Translations under genes and position numbers: made by a program
Origin: Companilactobacillus suantsaicola
Lineage (GTDB): Bacteria > Bacillota > Bacilli > Lactobacillales > Lactobacillaceae
Direction of reading: 5' to 3'
NCBI RefSeq assembly: GCF_004745525.1
Contig: NZ_RKLY01000009.1
Coordinates: forward strand, 1-64,000
DNA: 64,000 bases
Notes under the pieces: model-generated
What the model saw: the letters and a program-made list of their open reading frames with translations, nothing else
What the model was told of the DNA's origin: nothing
The model's database searches: none
Part shown: positions 43,926 to 56,282 of the stretch, in pieces
How positions within the stretch are numbered: the first letter of the stretch is position 1
How the letters are laid out: the number at the start of each line of letters is the position of its first letter

Positions 43926-46538
43926 ATGCCTCAAAAAACTAAAGAAACACCAATGATGGAGCAATATCTGGAGTATAAGAAACAATACCCAGATGCTTTT
44001 TTGTTATATCGAGTTGGTGACTTTTATGAAATGTTTTATGACGATGCTGTCAAAGGCTCGCAAATTTTAGAGTTAACGTTAACTTCTCGCAATAAGAAAG
44101 CGGATGAGGGTATTCCCATGTGCGGCGTTCCCCATCACGCAATCGAGGGTTACATTGATACCTTAGTTGACAAGGGATACAAGGTGGCAGTTTGTGACCA
44201 GCTCGAAAATCCAGCTGATGCGCAAGGCAAAATGGTTAAGCGCGGGGTCACTCGAGTTGTCACTCCAGGTACGATCATGGATAAGTCATCCCAAGCTAAG
44301 GACAATAACTACATCACCGCAATCACTTCAAATAGAAATGGCTTTGGTTTAGCTTACGCCGATTTATCCACCGGTGAAGTTAAAGTGACATCGGTTGATA
44401 ATGAACTCGATTTAACTAACGAATTGCAAAACCTTGATACGAAGGAAACGGTTGTCTACGGCAAATTTCCGCAAAAGTATTTAGACCGGTTGCGAAAAAT
44501 TGGTATTTTAATCTCGAAAATAGATGAACTAGAAGAAAATTACAGTTTCGATTTCTCCAATATCACTTCTGAAAATGAAGTATCCACCGTTAAGCTGTTG
44601 ATAAGTTATTTGATCAAAACCCAGATGCGTTCACTTGACCATTTGAAGGCGGCCCAGTCATATGAAACTTCTTCATATTTATTGATGGATCACAGTGCTC
44701 AAAGTAATTTGGAACTGTTCAAAAATATTCGCACGAATAAAAAATCCGGAACACTCTTGTGGCTATTGGACGAAACTAAAACTGCTATGGGAAGTCGTCT
44801 GCTTAAACAGTGGTTGGCACGTCCTTTAATCAGTGTGGATAAGTTAAAACAACGCCAACAATTGGTGCAAGTTTTTCTCGACAATTACTTCCAACGTTCA
44901 TCATTCCAAGATTATTTGACTAAGGTTTACGACCTGGAGCGATTAGCCGGAAGAGTTGCCTATGGAACAGTCAATGGACGCGATTTGATTCAATTGAAGA
45001 CGTCCTTAGAACAAGTTCCTGAAATTAAATCGATTCTCTTAGATATTGGCGATGACAATTTATCAGCTTACGTTGAACAAATTGATGAAGTGGCTGATAT
45101 TCGTGACTTGATTGACAAGGCGATAGTCGAAGAACCACCAATTTCCGTTACCGATGGCGGTTTGATCAAGGAAGGCTACAATGACCAACTTGACCAGTAT
45201 CTCGACGCATCGAAAAACGGTAAGCAATGGTTAGCAACCTTGAAAGCTAAGGAACAAGAATCGACCGGTATCAACAATTTGAAGATCGGTTACAACAAAG
45301 TTTTCGGCTATTACATCGAAGTTAGCCGCGGCAATATCGACAAGGTGCCTGAAGACCGTTACACGAGAAAGCAGACACTGGTCAATGCCGAGCGCTATAT
45401 CACGCCAGAATTAAAAGAGAAGGAAAACTTGATCCTCGAGGCTGAAGAAAAATCTAAGAGTTTGGAATATCATCTCTTTGATCAAATCAGAAGCAAAGTT
45501 AAAAAACAGATCAGACGGATCCAAGCACTAGCTAACATTTTGTCACGCTTAGATGTCTTGCAAAGTTTTGCAGTCGTCAGTGAAGATTATCATTACGTGG
45601 CTCCTGAATTTGTTTCCGGACACCAGTTGGAAATAAAAGATGGTCGCCATCCGGTGGTGGAAAAAGTTCTCAGCAACAATTCCTACATCCCTAACGACGT
45701 CTTTTTCGACCAAGAAACCAACATCCTGTTGATAACTGGTCCAAACATGTCTGGTAAAAGTACTTACATGCGACAATTGGCTTTGATCGTCATTATGGCT
45801 CAGATCGGTTGTTTTGTACCAGCTACTAGCGCCAAGTTGCCAATTTTTGACCATATCTTCACTAGAATTGGGGCGGCTGACGACTTAATCTCTGGTGACA
45901 GTACTTTCATGGTTGAAATGCGTGAGGCTAATGATGCCTTGAAACATGCGACTGAAAATAGTTTGATCATCTTTGATGAAATCGGTCGTGGAACGGCTAC
46001 TTATGATGGAATGGCGTTAGCTCAAGCTATCATCGAATACATTGACAAGAATGTTAAAGCGATGACGATGTTTTCAACTCACTATCACGAATTGACCGAG
46101 TTGGAGAGTCAGTTGCCGGGAGTGAAAAACGTTCACGTTGACGCTTCTGAAGAAAATGGCGATTTAGTCTTTTTGCACAAGGTTTTACCCGGACCAGCGG
46201 ATAAGTCTTACGGAATCCACGTGGCTAAATTGGCCGGTTTACCGGATGAAGTTTTAACTAGCGCAAGTAAAATTTTGTCAGGCTTAGAAGGTAATTCCGT
46301 TCACACAACTTTGTCAGAAAGTATTCATGAACCAGCAGCACAAATACAGGCACAACCAAGCGTGACACCGGTTGAGGATGAAACACAACTTTCGCTTTTC
46401 CCTGAGGAAAAACCTGTTAAAAAAGAATCAAAGAAAGAAAACCAAGTTATCAAAGAATTAACGAGTCAAGATTTAATGAGCGTCACACCAATTGAGGCCA
46501 TTAATCTGCTCTACAAGTGGCAAAAGAAACTTAAGTAA
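43926..46538 (+). CDS. mutS: DNA mismatch repair protein MutS
   Basis: Mismatch-recognition ATPase of 870 aa. The N-terminal domain has the mismatch wedge G-D-F-Y-E-M-F ([13 protein letters not shown], about residue 32; the F-x-E). The ATPase has Walker [15 protein letters not shown] and the [13 protein letters not shown] Walker B block, then [16 protein letters not shown] near the C-terminus ([10 protein letters not shown]) is a beta-clamp-binding motif. It is followed after 14 nt by mutL. Confidence 0.97.
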   Translation: MPQKTKETPMMEQYLEYKKQYPDAFLLYRVGDFYEMFYDDAVKGSQILELTLTSRNKKADEGIPMCGVPHHAIEGYIDTLVDKGYKVAVCDQLENPADAQGKMVKRGVTRVVTPGTIMDKSSQAKDNNYITAITSNRNGFGLAYADLSTGEVKVTSVDNELDLTNELQNLDTKETVVYGKFPQKYLDRLRKIGILISKIDELEENYSFDFSNITSENEVSTVKLLISYLIKTQMRSLDHLKAAQSYETSSYLLMDHSAQSNLELFKNIRTNKKSGTLLWLLDETKTAMGSRLLKQWLARPLISVDKLKQRQQLVQVFLDNYFQRSSFQDYLTKVYDLERLAGRVAYGTVNGRDLIQLKTSLEQVPEIKSILLDIGDDNLSAYVEQIDEVADIRDLIDKAIVEEPPISVTDGGLIKEGYNDQLDQYLDASKNGKQWLATLKAKEQESTGINNLKIGYNKVFGYYIEVSRGNIDKVPEDRYTRKQTLVNAERYITPELKEKENLILEAEEKSKSLEYHLFDQIRSKVKKQIRRIQALANILSRLDVLQSFAVVSEDYHYVAPEFVSGHQLEIKDGRHPVVEKVLSNNSYIPNDVFFDQETNILLITGPNMSGKSTYMRQLALIVIMAQIGCFVPATSAKLPIFDHIFTRIGAADDLISGDSTFMVEMREANDALKHATENSLIIFDEIGRGTATYDGMALAQAIIEYIDKNVKAMTMFSTHYHELTELESQLPGVKNVHVDASEENGDLVFLHKVLPGPADKSYGIHVAKLAGLPDEVLTSASKILSGLEGNSVHTTLSESIHEPAAQIQAQPSVTPVEDETQLSLFPEEKPVKKESKKENQVIKELTSQDLMSVTPIEAINLLYKWQKKLK

Positions 46539-46552
46539 AGAAGGTGGAAATA

Positions 46553-48484
46553 GTGGGAGTAATTCATGAGTTACCAGTCGAATTGAGCAATCAAATCGCG
46601 GCTGGTGAAGTTATCGAGCGTCCGGCTTCAGTTGTCAAAGAATTGGTGGAAAACTCGATTGATGCCAAAGCAACCCAGATCCTCATCACGGTTGCTCAAT
46701 CAGGTTTAAAGTCAATTGAAGTTAACGACAACGGTAACGGAATCAACGCTGATGATGTTGAAGTAGCTTTCATGCCACATACGACGAGTAAAATCGCCAA
46801 CGACCGAGATTTGTTCAATATCAAAACACTCGGCTTTCGTGGTGAAGCGCTGGCTAGTATTGCCTCTATTTCCAAATTGACAGTTCTAACGAGTACTGAC
46901 GGTAAATCGGCTGTCCGGGCTAAGTTTTCGGGAAATGAATTAGTTAAGAAAGAAACTTTTGCACGTTCAGTCGGCACCACGATGTTGGTCGAAGATTTAT
47001 TCTTCAATACTCCAGCCCGATTGAAGTATGTCAAATCATTGCATACCGAATTGAATCGGATTGTTGATATCGTTGACCGTTTAGCGATGGGGTATCCCGA
47101 AATCTCGTTTCGTTTGATTCATGAAGGTAAAGACTTAGTTTGGACTTCTGGTAATGACAACTTGCAACAGACGATTGCCGGAATTTATGGTCGGAGTATC
47201 GCTAGTCACATGTTCCAATTTGAAAATTCTGATCCAGATTATCAAATCAAAGGATTCTTTTCCAAACCTGATACGACCCGCTCAAATCGGTCTTACATTT
47301 CACTGATTTTAAACGGTCGTTACATCAGAAACTTTCAATTGACCAATGCCGTTGTTCGTGGATACGGTTCGAAACTGATGGTAGCTCGTTACCCAATTGC
47401 GGTGATCGACATCAAAATGGACCCGAGTCTAGTTGATATCAACGTTCACCCAACTAAACAAGAGGTGCGTTTGTCAAATGAAGGTCACATTGGTGACTTG
47501 ATCAGCCAAGGAATCAAAGAACGTTTGTCCAAGCAAAACTTGATTCCCGATGCAGTGAAAAATCTCAATCGCAAACCGGTTGATACGTATAAGCCCGAAC
47601 AGATCAGTTTTGAAGATGTTGAAACAATCGACAAAATCAGTGAGCCGTTGACACAAACTGAAGTTGCTCAACCAAAATCACAATCCGAGTTGGAATCAAA
47701 GGCAACTCAACAAACAGAACCAATTGAAAAAGAATTCGTCACACCGACTGACGGGATGCCGATTTTTAGTGATCCAGAGCATTTGAAATCGTGGGATGAA
47801 CGCTTGAAGAAAGAAGCCCAGGTCAAAGTCGTCGAACATTCTGACCAAGCGCCAGTCAAGGAACCGCAACCGAGTGGTTTTCCGGATTTGCGTTACATCG
47901 GACAGATCCATGGAACTTATTTGGTTGCTGAAAGTAAGGACGGCTTTTATTTAGTCGACCAGCATGCAGCCCAAGAGCGAGTCAACTATGAATATTACCG
48001 CAAGGCAATAGGTCGCGTGACACAAGATCAGCAAAAACTACTAGTTCCGATTGTTCTCGATTATCCTAATTCAGAAAGTATCCTGATTCGTGAAAAAAAG
48101 CCAGTGCTAGAAAGTATCGGGCTGTATTTGGATGATTTCGGGCAAAACAGTTTTGTTGTCAACACGCATCCGACCTGGTTTGTTCAAGGTCAAGAAGAGT
48201 CGACTATCAAAGAAATGATTGACTATGTGCTAAATGATTCTAAAATCAGTGTGGCGAGTTTCCGTGAAAAAAATGCCATCATGATGAGTTGTAAGCGGGC
48301 TATCAAGGCTAACCATCACATCACGGACCAAGAGGCGATTTCGTTGTTGCACAATTTGACTAAGGCAGAGAATCCCTATAATTGTCCGCATGGTCGGCCA
48401 GTGTTAGTCGAGTTCAGCAACAAGGACCTCGAGAAGATGTTTAAAAGAATTCAAGATCCGCATGATACCAGAGAAAGTGAGTAA
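46553..48484 (+). CDS. mutL: DNA mismatch repair protein MutL
   Basis: GHKL ATPase and endonuclease that acts after MutS. The 643-aa protein has ENSIDAKA (motif I), NDNGNGI, and TLGFRGEALASI in the N-terminal domain. The C-terminal domain has the endonuclease metal site D-Q-H-A-x2-E-x4-E (VDQHAAQERVNYE). It is thus a nicking MutL, as in bacteria lacking MutH. GTG 46553 is chosen because AAGGTGG (46541-46547) lies 5 nt upstream. The next gene, ruvA, begins 2 nt after its stop codon. Confidence 0.96.
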   Translation: MGVIHELPVELSNQIAAGEVIERPASVVKELVENSIDAKATQILITVAQSGLKSIEVNDNGNGINADDVEVAFMPHTTSKIANDRDLFNIKTLGFRGEALASIASISKLTVLTSTDGKSAVRAKFSGNELVKKETFARSVGTTMLVEDLFFNTPARLKYVKSLHTELNRIVDIVDRLAMGYPEISFRLIHEGKDLVWTSGNDNLQQTIAGIYGRSIASHMFQFENSDPDYQIKGFFSKPDTTRSNRSYISLILNGRYIRNFQLTNAVVRGYGSKLMVARYPIAVIDIKMDPSLVDINVHPTKQEVRLSNEGHIGDLISQGIKERLSKQNLIPDAVKNLNRKPVDTYKPEQISFEDVETIDKISEPLTQTEVAQPKSQSELESKATQQTEPIEKEFVTPTDGMPIFSDPEHLKSWDERLKKEAQVKVVEHSDQAPVKEPQPSGFPDLRYIGQIHGTYLVAESKDGFYLVDQHAAQERVNYEYYRKAIGRVTQDQQKLLVPIVLDYPNSESILIREKKPVLESIGLYLDDFGQNSFVVNTHPTWFVQGQEESTIKEMIDYVLNDSKISVASFREKNAIMMSCKRAIKANHHITDQEAISLLHNLTKAENPYNCPHGRPVLVEFSNKDLEKMFKRIQDPHDTRESE

Positions 48485-48486
48485 TT

Positions 48487-49077
48487 ATGTTTGAATATTT
48501 AAATGGTTTAATCGCCACAGTCACCCCTTCTTACATCGTCGTGGATGTACAAGGAGTCGGTTATAAAGTCCAAGTTGCCAACCCTTATCGCTATGAGGAA
48601 CAACAAACGGCCAAAGTATACGTCGAACAAATCGTCCGCGACAATGAGCAGACTTTGTACGGCTTTTACGATTTGAATGAGAAGAATATCTTCTTACATC
48701 TGATCAGTGTTTCTGGCATTGGTCCTAAGAGTGCTTTAGCAATTTTGGCTGGGCAAGACTTGCAAGGTTTGATTCACGCAATTGAGAATAACGATGTGAA
48801 GTTTTTGACCAAATTTCCTAAAATTGGTAAGAAGACTGCCCAACAAATTATCCTGGATCTCTCCGGTAAATTTACCGCTGAAGGTCAGATGACACTCGGT
48901 GAAGTTCCAGTAGAATACAGTCACGGCAATCAAGAACTCGATGACGGATTGGCAGCCTTAGAGTCACTAGGTTATTCACCTCGTGAAATTAGTAAAATTA
49001 AGAGTGCTTTAGAAAAAGAAACCCACAAGAGTGCTGATGAGTACTTGCGTGCTGGCTTGAAATTATTAAGTAAGTAG
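48487..49077 (+). CDS. ruvA: Holliday junction branch migration protein RuvA
   Basis: Tetrameric Holliday-junction-binding protein that loads RuvB. The 196-aa protein has the OB-fold start MFEYLNGLIATVTPSYIVVD, two helix-hairpin-helix motifs (SVSGIGPKSALAIL, KFPKIGKKTAQQII) and the C-terminal RuvB-binding domain (ALESLGYSPREISK). Its stop codon TAG is in the same frame as ruvB and overlaps the ruvB Shine-Dalgarno sequence. Confidence 0.96.
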   Translation: MFEYLNGLIATVTPSYIVVDVQGVGYKVQVANPYRYEEQQTAKVYVEQIVRDNEQTLYGFYDLNEKNIFLHLISVSGIGPKSALAILAGQDLQGLIHAIENNDVKFLTKFPKIGKKTAQQIILDLSGKFTAEGQMTLGEVPVEYSHGNQELDDGLAALESLGYSPREISKIKSALEKETHKSADEYLRAGLKLLSK

Positions 49078-49089
49078 GGGGAGTTAACA

Positions 49090-50112
49090 ATCGAAAATCA
49101 AAATGATGATGAACGTTTAACTGATGCAGATTCACTCGATAATAATGAAGATATTATTGAGCAAACACTTCGTCCACAAACTTTTGACCAATACTTAGGT
49201 CAAGAAAAAGCCAAAAAAGAATTAGATGTTTATATCAAAGCTGCTAAACAAAGACAACAGACCCTAGATCACGTCTTGTTATACGGCCCTCCTGGGTTAG
49301 GCAAGACGACTTTGGCAATGATCATCGCTAATGAAATGGGCGTTAACATCCATACAACGACCGGTCCTTCGATTGAAAAATCAGGTGATTTAGTAGCTGT
49401 TTTAGATGAATTAGAGCCAGGCGATATTTTATTTATTGATGAAATCCACCGTATGCCACGGGCAGTTGAGGAAGTTTTGTACTCCGCAATGGAAGACTTT
49501 TACATTGATATCATCGTCGGTCAAGGCAGTGAATCTCGTTCCTTGCACCACCAATTGGCACCTTATACTTTGATTGGTGCGACAACTGCTGCCGGAAAAT
49601 TATCAGCTCCGTTAAGAGATCGGTTTGGAATTATCGAGCGAATGGAGTACTATACCATAGATGAATTATCGAAAATTGTCTTTCGTTCGGCCAATGTTTT
49701 GAACATCAATGTTGATGAAGAGGGCGCCCACGAGATTGCTAGAAGATCCCGCGGAACACCAAGAATTGCCAACCGTTTATTGAAACGAGTTCGTGATTTC
49801 GCTCAAGTTGACAATAAAGATACGATTGACTTTGACGTGGCAGAATCAGCTTTGAACCAATTACAAGTTGACAATGCCGGACTTGACCACATCGACCGTC
49901 GGATCCTTGAAATGATCATTGAACTCTACAATGGCGGTCCAGTTGGATTGAAGGTTATCGCTGCCAACATCGGTGAAGAACAAGAAACAATTGAAGAAGT
50001 TTATGAACCATATTTAATGCAGATGGGATTCTTGAAAAGAACTGCCAAGGGTCGTGTCGTAACGAGAAAAGGTTATCAACACATGGGATTGCCTTATCCC
50101 GAAGAAAGCTAG
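49090..50112 (+). CDS. ruvB: Holliday junction branch migration helicase RuvB, apparent ATC start
   Basis: AAA+ motor of RuvAB. Walker A is GPPGLGKTT, Walker [10 protein letters not shown], sensor [10 protein letters not shown], and the C-terminal winged helix is present ([15 protein letters not shown]). The frame upstream of Walker A is open only as far as the ruvA stop codon (49075-49077) and contains no ATG, GTG or TTG before TTG 49276. That TTG would remove the conserved N-terminus [20 protein letters not shown] 49090 lies 6 nt after GGGGGAG and gives a 340-aa protein of normal length beginning (M)[10 protein letters not shown] therefore annotate ATC as the start. Sequencing error or a different rare codon (ATT, TTA) cannot be fully excluded. 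Confidence 0.88.
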   Translation: MENQNDDERLTDADSLDNNEDIIEQTLRPQTFDQYLGQEKAKKELDVYIKAAKQRQQTLDHVLLYGPPGLGKTTLAMIIANEMGVNIHTTTGPSIEKSGDLVAVLDELEPGDILFIDEIHRMPRAVEEVLYSAMEDFYIDIIVGQGSESRSLHHQLAPYTLIGATTAAGKLSAPLRDRFGIIERMEYYTIDELSKIVFRSANVLNINVDEEGAHEIARRSRGTPRIANRLLKRVRDFAQVDNKDTIDFDVAESALNQLQVDNAGLDHIDRRILEMIIELYNGGPVGLKVIAANIGEEQETIEEVYEPYLMQMGFLKRTAKGRVVTRKGYQHMGLPYPEES

Positions 50113-50136
50113 TCCAACGCAAAAAGGAGAATTTTG

Positions 50137-51171
50137 ATGACACTAACAACAGAAGATTTCGATTATGATTTACCAGAAGAACTTATCGCCCAAACACCGA
50201 TCAAAAATCGTGACCAATCAAGACTATTAGTCCTCGACCATGAAACTGGCGAATATAGTGATAAGCATTTTTATGATATTTTGGATTATTTAAATCCTGG
50301 GGATGCTTTAGTAATGAACAATTCTAGAGTTTTACCAGCAAGATTGTACGGTACTAAAGAAGATACCGACGGACACGAAGAAGTATTGTTGTTGAACAAT
50401 ATTGAAGGCGACAAGTGGGAAGTCCTAATGAAACCTGCTCGACGTGCCAAAGTTGGAACAAAAGTTCAATTCGGTGATGGCCAACTCGAAGCTGAAGTTC
50501 TCGAAGATTTGGAACACGGTGGCAAGATTATCGAATTCCATTATCAAGGAATTTTTATGGAGATTTTGGAACAATTAGGTGAGATGCCACTACCTCCATA
50601 CATCAAGGAAAAACTCGACGATCCCGACCGCTACCAAACAGTTTATGCAAAAGAGAATGGCTCAGCTGCCGCACCAACTGCTGGACTTCATTGGACTAAA
50701 GACCTTTTGAAGAAAGTGGAAGATAAAGGTGTGAAATTGGTTTATGTCACGCTTCACGTTGGTCTGGGTACTTTTAGACCGGTGACTGAATCCGATATTA
50801 GTAAACATGTGATGCATTCAGAGTTTTATCGTTTAGATGAAGAATCCGCTAAGACTTTAAACGATGTTAAGAAAAATGGTGGTAAGATTGTTGCCACAGG
50901 AACGACTTCAATTAGAACCTTAGAAACAATCGGAACTAAATTTAATGGTGAGATCAAAGCCGACAGTGGTTGGACTGACATCTTCATCAAACCTGGTTAT
51001 CAATGGAAAGTAGTTGATGAATTCATTACTAACTTCCATTTACCAAAATCAACTCTAGTAATGCTCGTGGCAGCATTTACTGGTCGTGAAAATATTTTGA
51101 ACGCATACCAACACGCAGTTGAAGAGAAATATCGCTTCTTCAGTTTTGGCGATGCAATGTTCATTAAGTAG
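50137..51171 (+). CDS. queA: S-adenosylmethionine:tRNA ribosyltransferase-isomerase
   Basis: Converts preQ1 in tRNA to epoxyqueuosine using the ribosyl group of SAM. The 344-aa protein has the family start [15 protein letters not shown], the [11 protein letters not shown] block and [14 protein letters not shown]. The ending is [21 protein letters not shown] 50137 is preferred to TTG 50134 because AAGGAG lies 7 nt before it. It is followed after 9 nt by tgt, the enzyme acting one step earlier. Confidence 0.96.
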   Translation: MTLTTEDFDYDLPEELIAQTPIKNRDQSRLLVLDHETGEYSDKHFYDILDYLNPGDALVMNNSRVLPARLYGTKEDTDGHEEVLLLNNIEGDKWEVLMKPARRAKVGTKVQFGDGQLEAEVLEDLEHGGKIIEFHYQGIFMEILEQLGEMPLPPYIKEKLDDPDRYQTVYAKENGSAAAPTAGLHWTKDLLKKVEDKGVKLVYVTLHVGLGTFRPVTESDISKHVMHSEFYRLDEESAKTLNDVKKNGGKIVATGTTSIRTLETIGTKFNGEIKADSGWTDIFIKPGYQWKVVDEFITNFHLPKSTLVMLVAAFTGRENILNAYQHAVEEKYRFFSFGDAMFIK

Positions 51172-52323
<1,152 letters not shown>

Positions 52324-52413
52324 AAGATTTTGAGAAGATAATCTTTCTAGTATGGAAACCATGTCATATTTTTGGTAACCTATACTTATGTAAATTATTA
52401 AGAGGTGGAAAAT

Positions 52414-52869
52414 TTGAATATGCTTACATTAGGTGCCGGCGCAGGTGCTGGTGGTTCAATGGGTCTATTGCTTTTCGTTGCGGTAATGTTTATTGGTATG
52501 TATTTTATCTCTATTCGTCCACAAAAGAAGCAACAACAAAAACGTCAAGAAATGTTGAAGGAAATGGCTGTTGGTGACAAAGCCGTTACCCTTGGCGGTC
52601 TAAAAGGAACAATTCACTCAATCAATCGTGACGACAAAGAAATCGTAATCGATTGTGATGGTGTTTATCTAACATTCGACTTAAACTTCATTCGTCGTAC
52701 AACTCCAGTTGCTAAGACAACTCCAGTTGCTAAGACAACAACAGAAGCTAAGCCAGAAGAAAAGGTAGAAGCAACAGAATCAGCAGAAGCTACTGAAACT
52801 AAAGAAGCTCCAAAGGCTGAAGAAAAAGCCGCTGAAACTAAAGAACCAGAAGCAAAAGAAGAAAAATAG
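52414..52869 (+). CDS. yajC: Sec translocon accessory protein YajC
   Basis: Single-span membrane protein of the SecDF-YajC accessory complex. The 151-aa product has one transmembrane helix (GLLLFVAVMFIGMYFISI), then RPQKKQQQKRQEMLKEM and the VGDKAVTLGGLKGTI domain. The C-terminal 55 residues are unusual: two copies of TTPVAK, then a low-complexity run of E, A, K and T. The start is probably TTG 52414, with AGAGGTGG 5 nt upstream. ATG 52420 and GTG 52405 are alternatives. secD and secF are not in the window. Confidence 0.88.
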   Translation: MNMLTLGAGAGAGGSMGLLLFVAVMFIGMYFISIRPQKKQQQKRQEMLKEMAVGDKAVTLGGLKGTIHSINRDDKEIVIDCDGVYLTFDLNFIRRTTPVAKTTPVAKTTTEAKPEEKVEATESAEATETKEAPKAEEKAAETKEPEAKEEK

Positions 52870-52900
52870 TTTAAGTTCTATACTTTGACTGGTGTAGAAT

Positions 52901-53062
52901 CCCGTCCTCCGCAACAAACTCGATTTTGGCTGGAACGTACTGGGCACGACTTGAAGCCTTTTTCAAAATCGGAAAAAGTCTCCAAGCTCGGCCTTATTGT
53001 AAGTGCTAAAGCACTAACAATAATTTCAGTACTGAGCCAAATCGAGTTTGTCGCTCCGGACT
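52901..53062 (-). repeat. Structured repeat family A, copy A2
   Basis: Read on the minus strand: P1 GCGACAAACTCGATTTGGCT with its complement (one bulged A), inner helix GTACTG/CAGTAC, P2 TTATTGTTAGTGC-TTTA-GCACTTACAATAA, P3 CTTGGAGACTTTTTC with GAAAAAGGCTTCAAG. It starts 31 nt after yajC and is antisense to it. Confidence 0.92.
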
Positions 53063-53348
53063 AAATGGTGGTTCTATATTTTATTTCTTTCTAATCTGAA
53101 AAAATAACAGTATCTGTTCAAGAACGTATTAACTTGAAAATAGTCAATTACGTTTTTTGAATAGATGCTGTTTTTGCTTTGTGTATTAATTGGTGTGAAT
53201 CTTATATTTTTATTGAATATTCCTAGTCGATAAATTGAAGATTATGAATAGAAAGGGATATAGAGCTATAAAATATTAATCTCTATCAAAAAAAATAGAA
53301 TTTATTGTTCCCCCAGAATGTATTGAATTAAACCAAAAGAAACGTTAT

Positions 53349-53514
53349 CTAGTCTGGAGTGACAACTCTGGGAAATGCTCAGCCGTGAAATTCTTGTTGG
53401 CGCTTTAGCGCTTACAAGAAGGCCAATCTTGGAGATTGCGCGTACTTTGCGTAAGCTTCAAGTTGTGCCCACAGCGTTCCAGCGTTTCCCAGAGTTGTCA
53501 CGGAAGACGGCATC
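53349..53514 (+). repeat. Structured repeat family A, copy A3
   Basis: P1 is GTGACAACTCTGGGAAATGCT with AGCGTTTCCC-AGAGTTGTCAC, the inner helix GCCGTG/CACAGC, P2 TTCTTGTTGGCGC-TTTA-GCGCTTACAAGAA, P3 CTTGGAGATTGCGC with GCGTAAGCTTCAAG. The stem contains G-T pairs that form only when this strand is folded, which suggests it is the RNA strand. Confidence 0.92.
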
Positions 53515-53699
53515 TAAATGCCACCCAAAATAAAGAACAACACCTATATAACTTTACGCTTGACCTAAAGCAGACTTTAAGTACTATTATTAATACTAAT
53601 CTAACAACATTTTTATAAAGTTTTAAGTCATAAACCAAGATGTTTAATTACGCATGATGTAAAATAGAACTACATGATGCTTTCAAAGGAGTTTAGAAA

Positions 53700-55139
53700 A
53701 TGGCTAAAGAGAAATCAGCAATTTTTATTATTTTTGGGGGATCTGGCGATTTAGCACATCGAAAATTGTATCCTTCATTGTTCCGTCTTTACAAATCGGG
53801 TTTTCTAAAAGATCACTTTGCCGTAATTGGTACCGCACGTCGTCCTTGGAGTGATGATTACTTCCGTGAAACAGTTGTCACATCTTTAAAGGACTATTTT
53901 GATGATAGTGAAGAAGTTATGACAGAATTTGCCAAGCATTTCTTCTATCAATCACATGATGTCAACGATTCGGAGCATTACATTGCTTTGAAGAACTTGG
54001 CAAGTAAACTAGATGACCAATTTGAGGCTGGTCATAATCGCGTTTACTACATGGCAATTGCACCAAGATTCTTTGGTACCGTTGCTGAACACATTAATTC
54101 TGAAGGCTTGAAGGCAAGTGGTTATAATCGTCTGGTTATTGAAAAACCATTTGGTCGGGATCTTGATTCCGCTTGCGAGTTGAACGGCAACATTTCTAAG
54201 GCCTTTCCAGAAAATGATATTTATCGAATCGACCATTATTTAGGTAAGGAAATGATTCAAGATATTCCAAATATTCGTAAGAATAATCCTAAGTTGGAAC
54301 AAGCACTGAATAACAAGTATGTTTCTAATATTCAAATCACGCTTGCTGAATCCCTTGGTGTCGAAGATCGTGGCGGTTACTACGAAACAGCCGGTGTCTT
54401 GCGTGACATGGTTCAAAATCATATTATGCAAATTATTGGGGCCGTTGCCAGTGATGAACCAGAATCTGAAGATGCGGATGTGATTCATAAGAATAAAACT
54501 GAGCTCTTTTCAAGTTTGAAGGAATTATCACCTGAAGAAGTTGATCAAGCTTTTGTCCGTGGTCAATATGACACTGATAATTTAGGTGATTTAAAAGCTT
54601 ATCGTCAAGAAGACAATGTGGCCGAAGATTCAAATATTGAAACTTTTGTCGCTGGTAAGATTGAATTTGATACTGACAGATGGCGTAATGTTCCATTCTA
54701 CGTTCGTTCGGGTAAGAGAATGCCTAAGAAATCATCAAGAATCGATATTGTTTTGAATGATCAAGTTAAAGAATTAGGAATCAGACCTAATTCAGTCGTG
54801 ACACTCTTGATTGAAAGAGAAAATGGTCACAGCATTTTGATCAATGGTGTGAACTACAAAGAAGCTGGCCAAGACTTCATCAAGTTCCCTGAAGAGGCTG
54901 AATTTGATAAGGCTCGTGAAGCTTATGAGAGTTTGATCATTGATATTCTTTCTGGAAATCGAGTTCACTTTACGCTTTGGGATGAACTTAGAAGTACTTG
55001 GAAGTACATCGACACAATCAGACAACGTTGGGATTCACAAACACCAGAATTCCCTAATTACTTGAGTGGTTCAATGGGACCAGATGCCTCAGAGATGCTT
55101 TTGGAACGTGACGGTAATTCTTGGGTTTGGGACGATTAA
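53700..55139 (+). CDS. zwf: Glucose-6-phosphate 1-dehydrogenase
   Basis: Makes 6-phosphogluconolactone and NADPH from glucose-6-phosphate, the entry to the pentose phosphate route. The 479-aa protein has the cofactor loop IIFGGSGDLAHRKLYPSLF (about residues 10-28), the RIDHYLGKE active-site motif (about 175-183) and VIEKPFGRDL. The stop codon TAA overlaps the AAGGAG ribosome binding site of dinB, which lies in the same frame. Confidence 0.96.
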   Translation: MAKEKSAIFIIFGGSGDLAHRKLYPSLFRLYKSGFLKDHFAVIGTARRPWSDDYFRETVVTSLKDYFDDSEEVMTEFAKHFFYQSHDVNDSEHYIALKNLASKLDDQFEAGHNRVYYMAIAPRFFGTVAEHINSEGLKASGYNRLVIEKPFGRDLDSACELNGNISKAFPENDIYRIDHYLGKEMIQDIPNIRKNNPKLEQALNNKYVSNIQITLAESLGVEDRGGYYETAGVLRDMVQNHIMQIIGAVASDEPESEDADVIHKNKTELFSSLKELSPEEVDQAFVRGQYDTDNLGDLKAYRQEDNVAEDSNIETFVAGKIEFDTDRWRNVPFYVRSGKRMPKKSSRIDIVLNDQVKELGIRPNSVVTLLIERENGHSILINGVNYKEAGQDFIKFPEEAEFDKAREAYESLIIDILSGNRVHFTLWDELRSTWKYIDTIRQRWDSQTPEFPNYLSGSMGPDASEMLLERDGNSWVWDD

Positions 55140-55151
55140 GGAGTCTTTGTT

Positions 55152-56282
55152 ATCTTTTTAAAAATTCCCATTAAAATTGAAGAAAACAGAAAAGTCATCC
55201 ATGTCGACATGGATGCTTTTTTCGCTTCAGTGGAAGAAAGAGAACATCCCGAATACAAGAAAAAATGTCTGATTGTCGCGCAAGATCCTAGAAAGCATCA
55301 CCATCATGGAGTTGTCACGACGGCTAATTACAACGCTCGAAAGTACGGTGCCCACTCAGCTATGCCAGCTCAAGAAGCAGTTGATTTAATTCCGAAAGAA
55401 AAACTCGTTATCACACCACCTAATTTTGATTTATATCGGCAAGTGTCCCAACAGATTCACGATATTTTTGGCGACGTAACTGACAACTACCAATCAGTGG
55501 CTCTGGATGAAGCTTATTTAGATGTAACCGAGAATAAACTTGGTGAAACCAATACTATCAAGATTGCTAATTATATTCAGCAACGAATCGTTAAAGAAAC
55601 TCGCTTAACTTGTTCAGTTGGTATTTCTTACAATAAATTTTTGGCCAAGATGGCTTCAGATTATCGAAAACCATTTGGTCGCACAATTATTCTAGGTAAA
55701 TATGCGACGGAATTTCTAAAACCGATACCGATTGAAAAATTCAATGGGATTGGTAAAGCGATGCAGACGAAACTACATGAGATGGATATTTATACCGGTG
55801 GTGATTTGCAAAAGCTAGATCAAGATGTCTTTTTGAAAAAATTTGGCAAGATGGGTTACGTAATTTATAAACGAGTCCACGGGATTGATGATTCACCAAT
55901 AAAAGGGCATCGTGTTCGCAAATCGATTGGTCGAGAACGGACTTACAATCGTAATTTGGTGACTGATGAGCAGATCAATCACGAATTAAATTTTTTAGCA
56001 GAATTAGTCAGTCAAGATTTGAAAAAACAACGTCAACATGGCAAAACCGTTGTCCTCAAACTTCGTAATTCAGACTTTGAAACCATTACTAAACGGATGA
56101 GTTTTCAAGACTATGTCCAAACAAAAACAGAAATTTATCGTGTCGCAAGGGATATTTATGATAAATTAAGGGTAACTGATCAAAAGATTCGCTTGCTCGG
56201 AATTACGATCACGAATCTTGATCCATTGTCGTATGAAGAGGTTTCTTTGAATTTGTCTTACAAGGAGGACAATTATGAATAG
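55152..56282 (+). CDS. dinB: DNA polymerase IV (Y family), apparent ATC start
   Basis: Translesion polymerase. The first ATG in frame (55209) would start at MDAFFASVE and lose the catalytic aspartate of HVDMDAFFASVE. Upstream the frame is open only to the zwf stop codon (55137-55139) and has no ATG, GTG or TTG. ATC 55152 lies 8 nt after AAGGAG and gives (M)FLKIPIKIEENRKVIHVDMD, which matches the M-F-L-x-I-P start expected of lactobacillar DinB. The protein is then 376 aa. The second catalytic pair is in VALDEAYLDVTE, and SVGISYNKFLAKMASD is present. It overlaps nrnA by 8 bases. Confidence 0.9.
   Translation: MFLKIPIKIEENRKVIHVDMDAFFASVEEREHPEYKKKCLIVAQDPRKHHHHGVVTTANYNARKYGAHSAMPAQEAVDLIPKEKLVITPPNFDLYRQVSQQIHDIFGDVTDNYQSVALDEAYLDVTENKLGETNTIKIANYIQQRIVKETRLTCSVGISYNKFLAKMASDYRKPFGRTIILGKYATEFLKPIPIEKFNGIGKAMQTKLHEMDIYTGGDLQKLDQDVFLKKFGKMGYVIYKRVHGIDDSPIKGHRVRKSIGRERTYNRNLVTDEQINHELNFLAELVSQDLKKQRQHGKTVVLKLRNSDFETITKRMSFQDYVQTKTEIYRVARDIYDKLRVTDQKIRLLGITITNLDPLSYEEVSLNLSYKEDNYE

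Larger units (their letters stand above)
52870..53699. other. 830-bp intergenic region with two facing family A elements
   Basis: It holds A2 (minus strand), 286 bp of AT-rich sequence with no supported gene, A3 (plus strand) and the zwf upstream region. A hairpin formed by AATAACAGTATCTGTTCAAG and its partner CTTGTTTTTT-like sequences near 53100-53175 (CAGCATCTATTCAA complementary segment) may be the yajC terminator. zwf has AAAGGAG before its ATG and a TAAAAT -10-like box at 53660-53665. Confidence 0.6.

Noticed and set aside
49276-50112. RuvB starting at TTG 49276
   Set aside because: It would lack the conserved N-terminal AAA+ segment directly before Walker A and has no Shine-Dalgarno.
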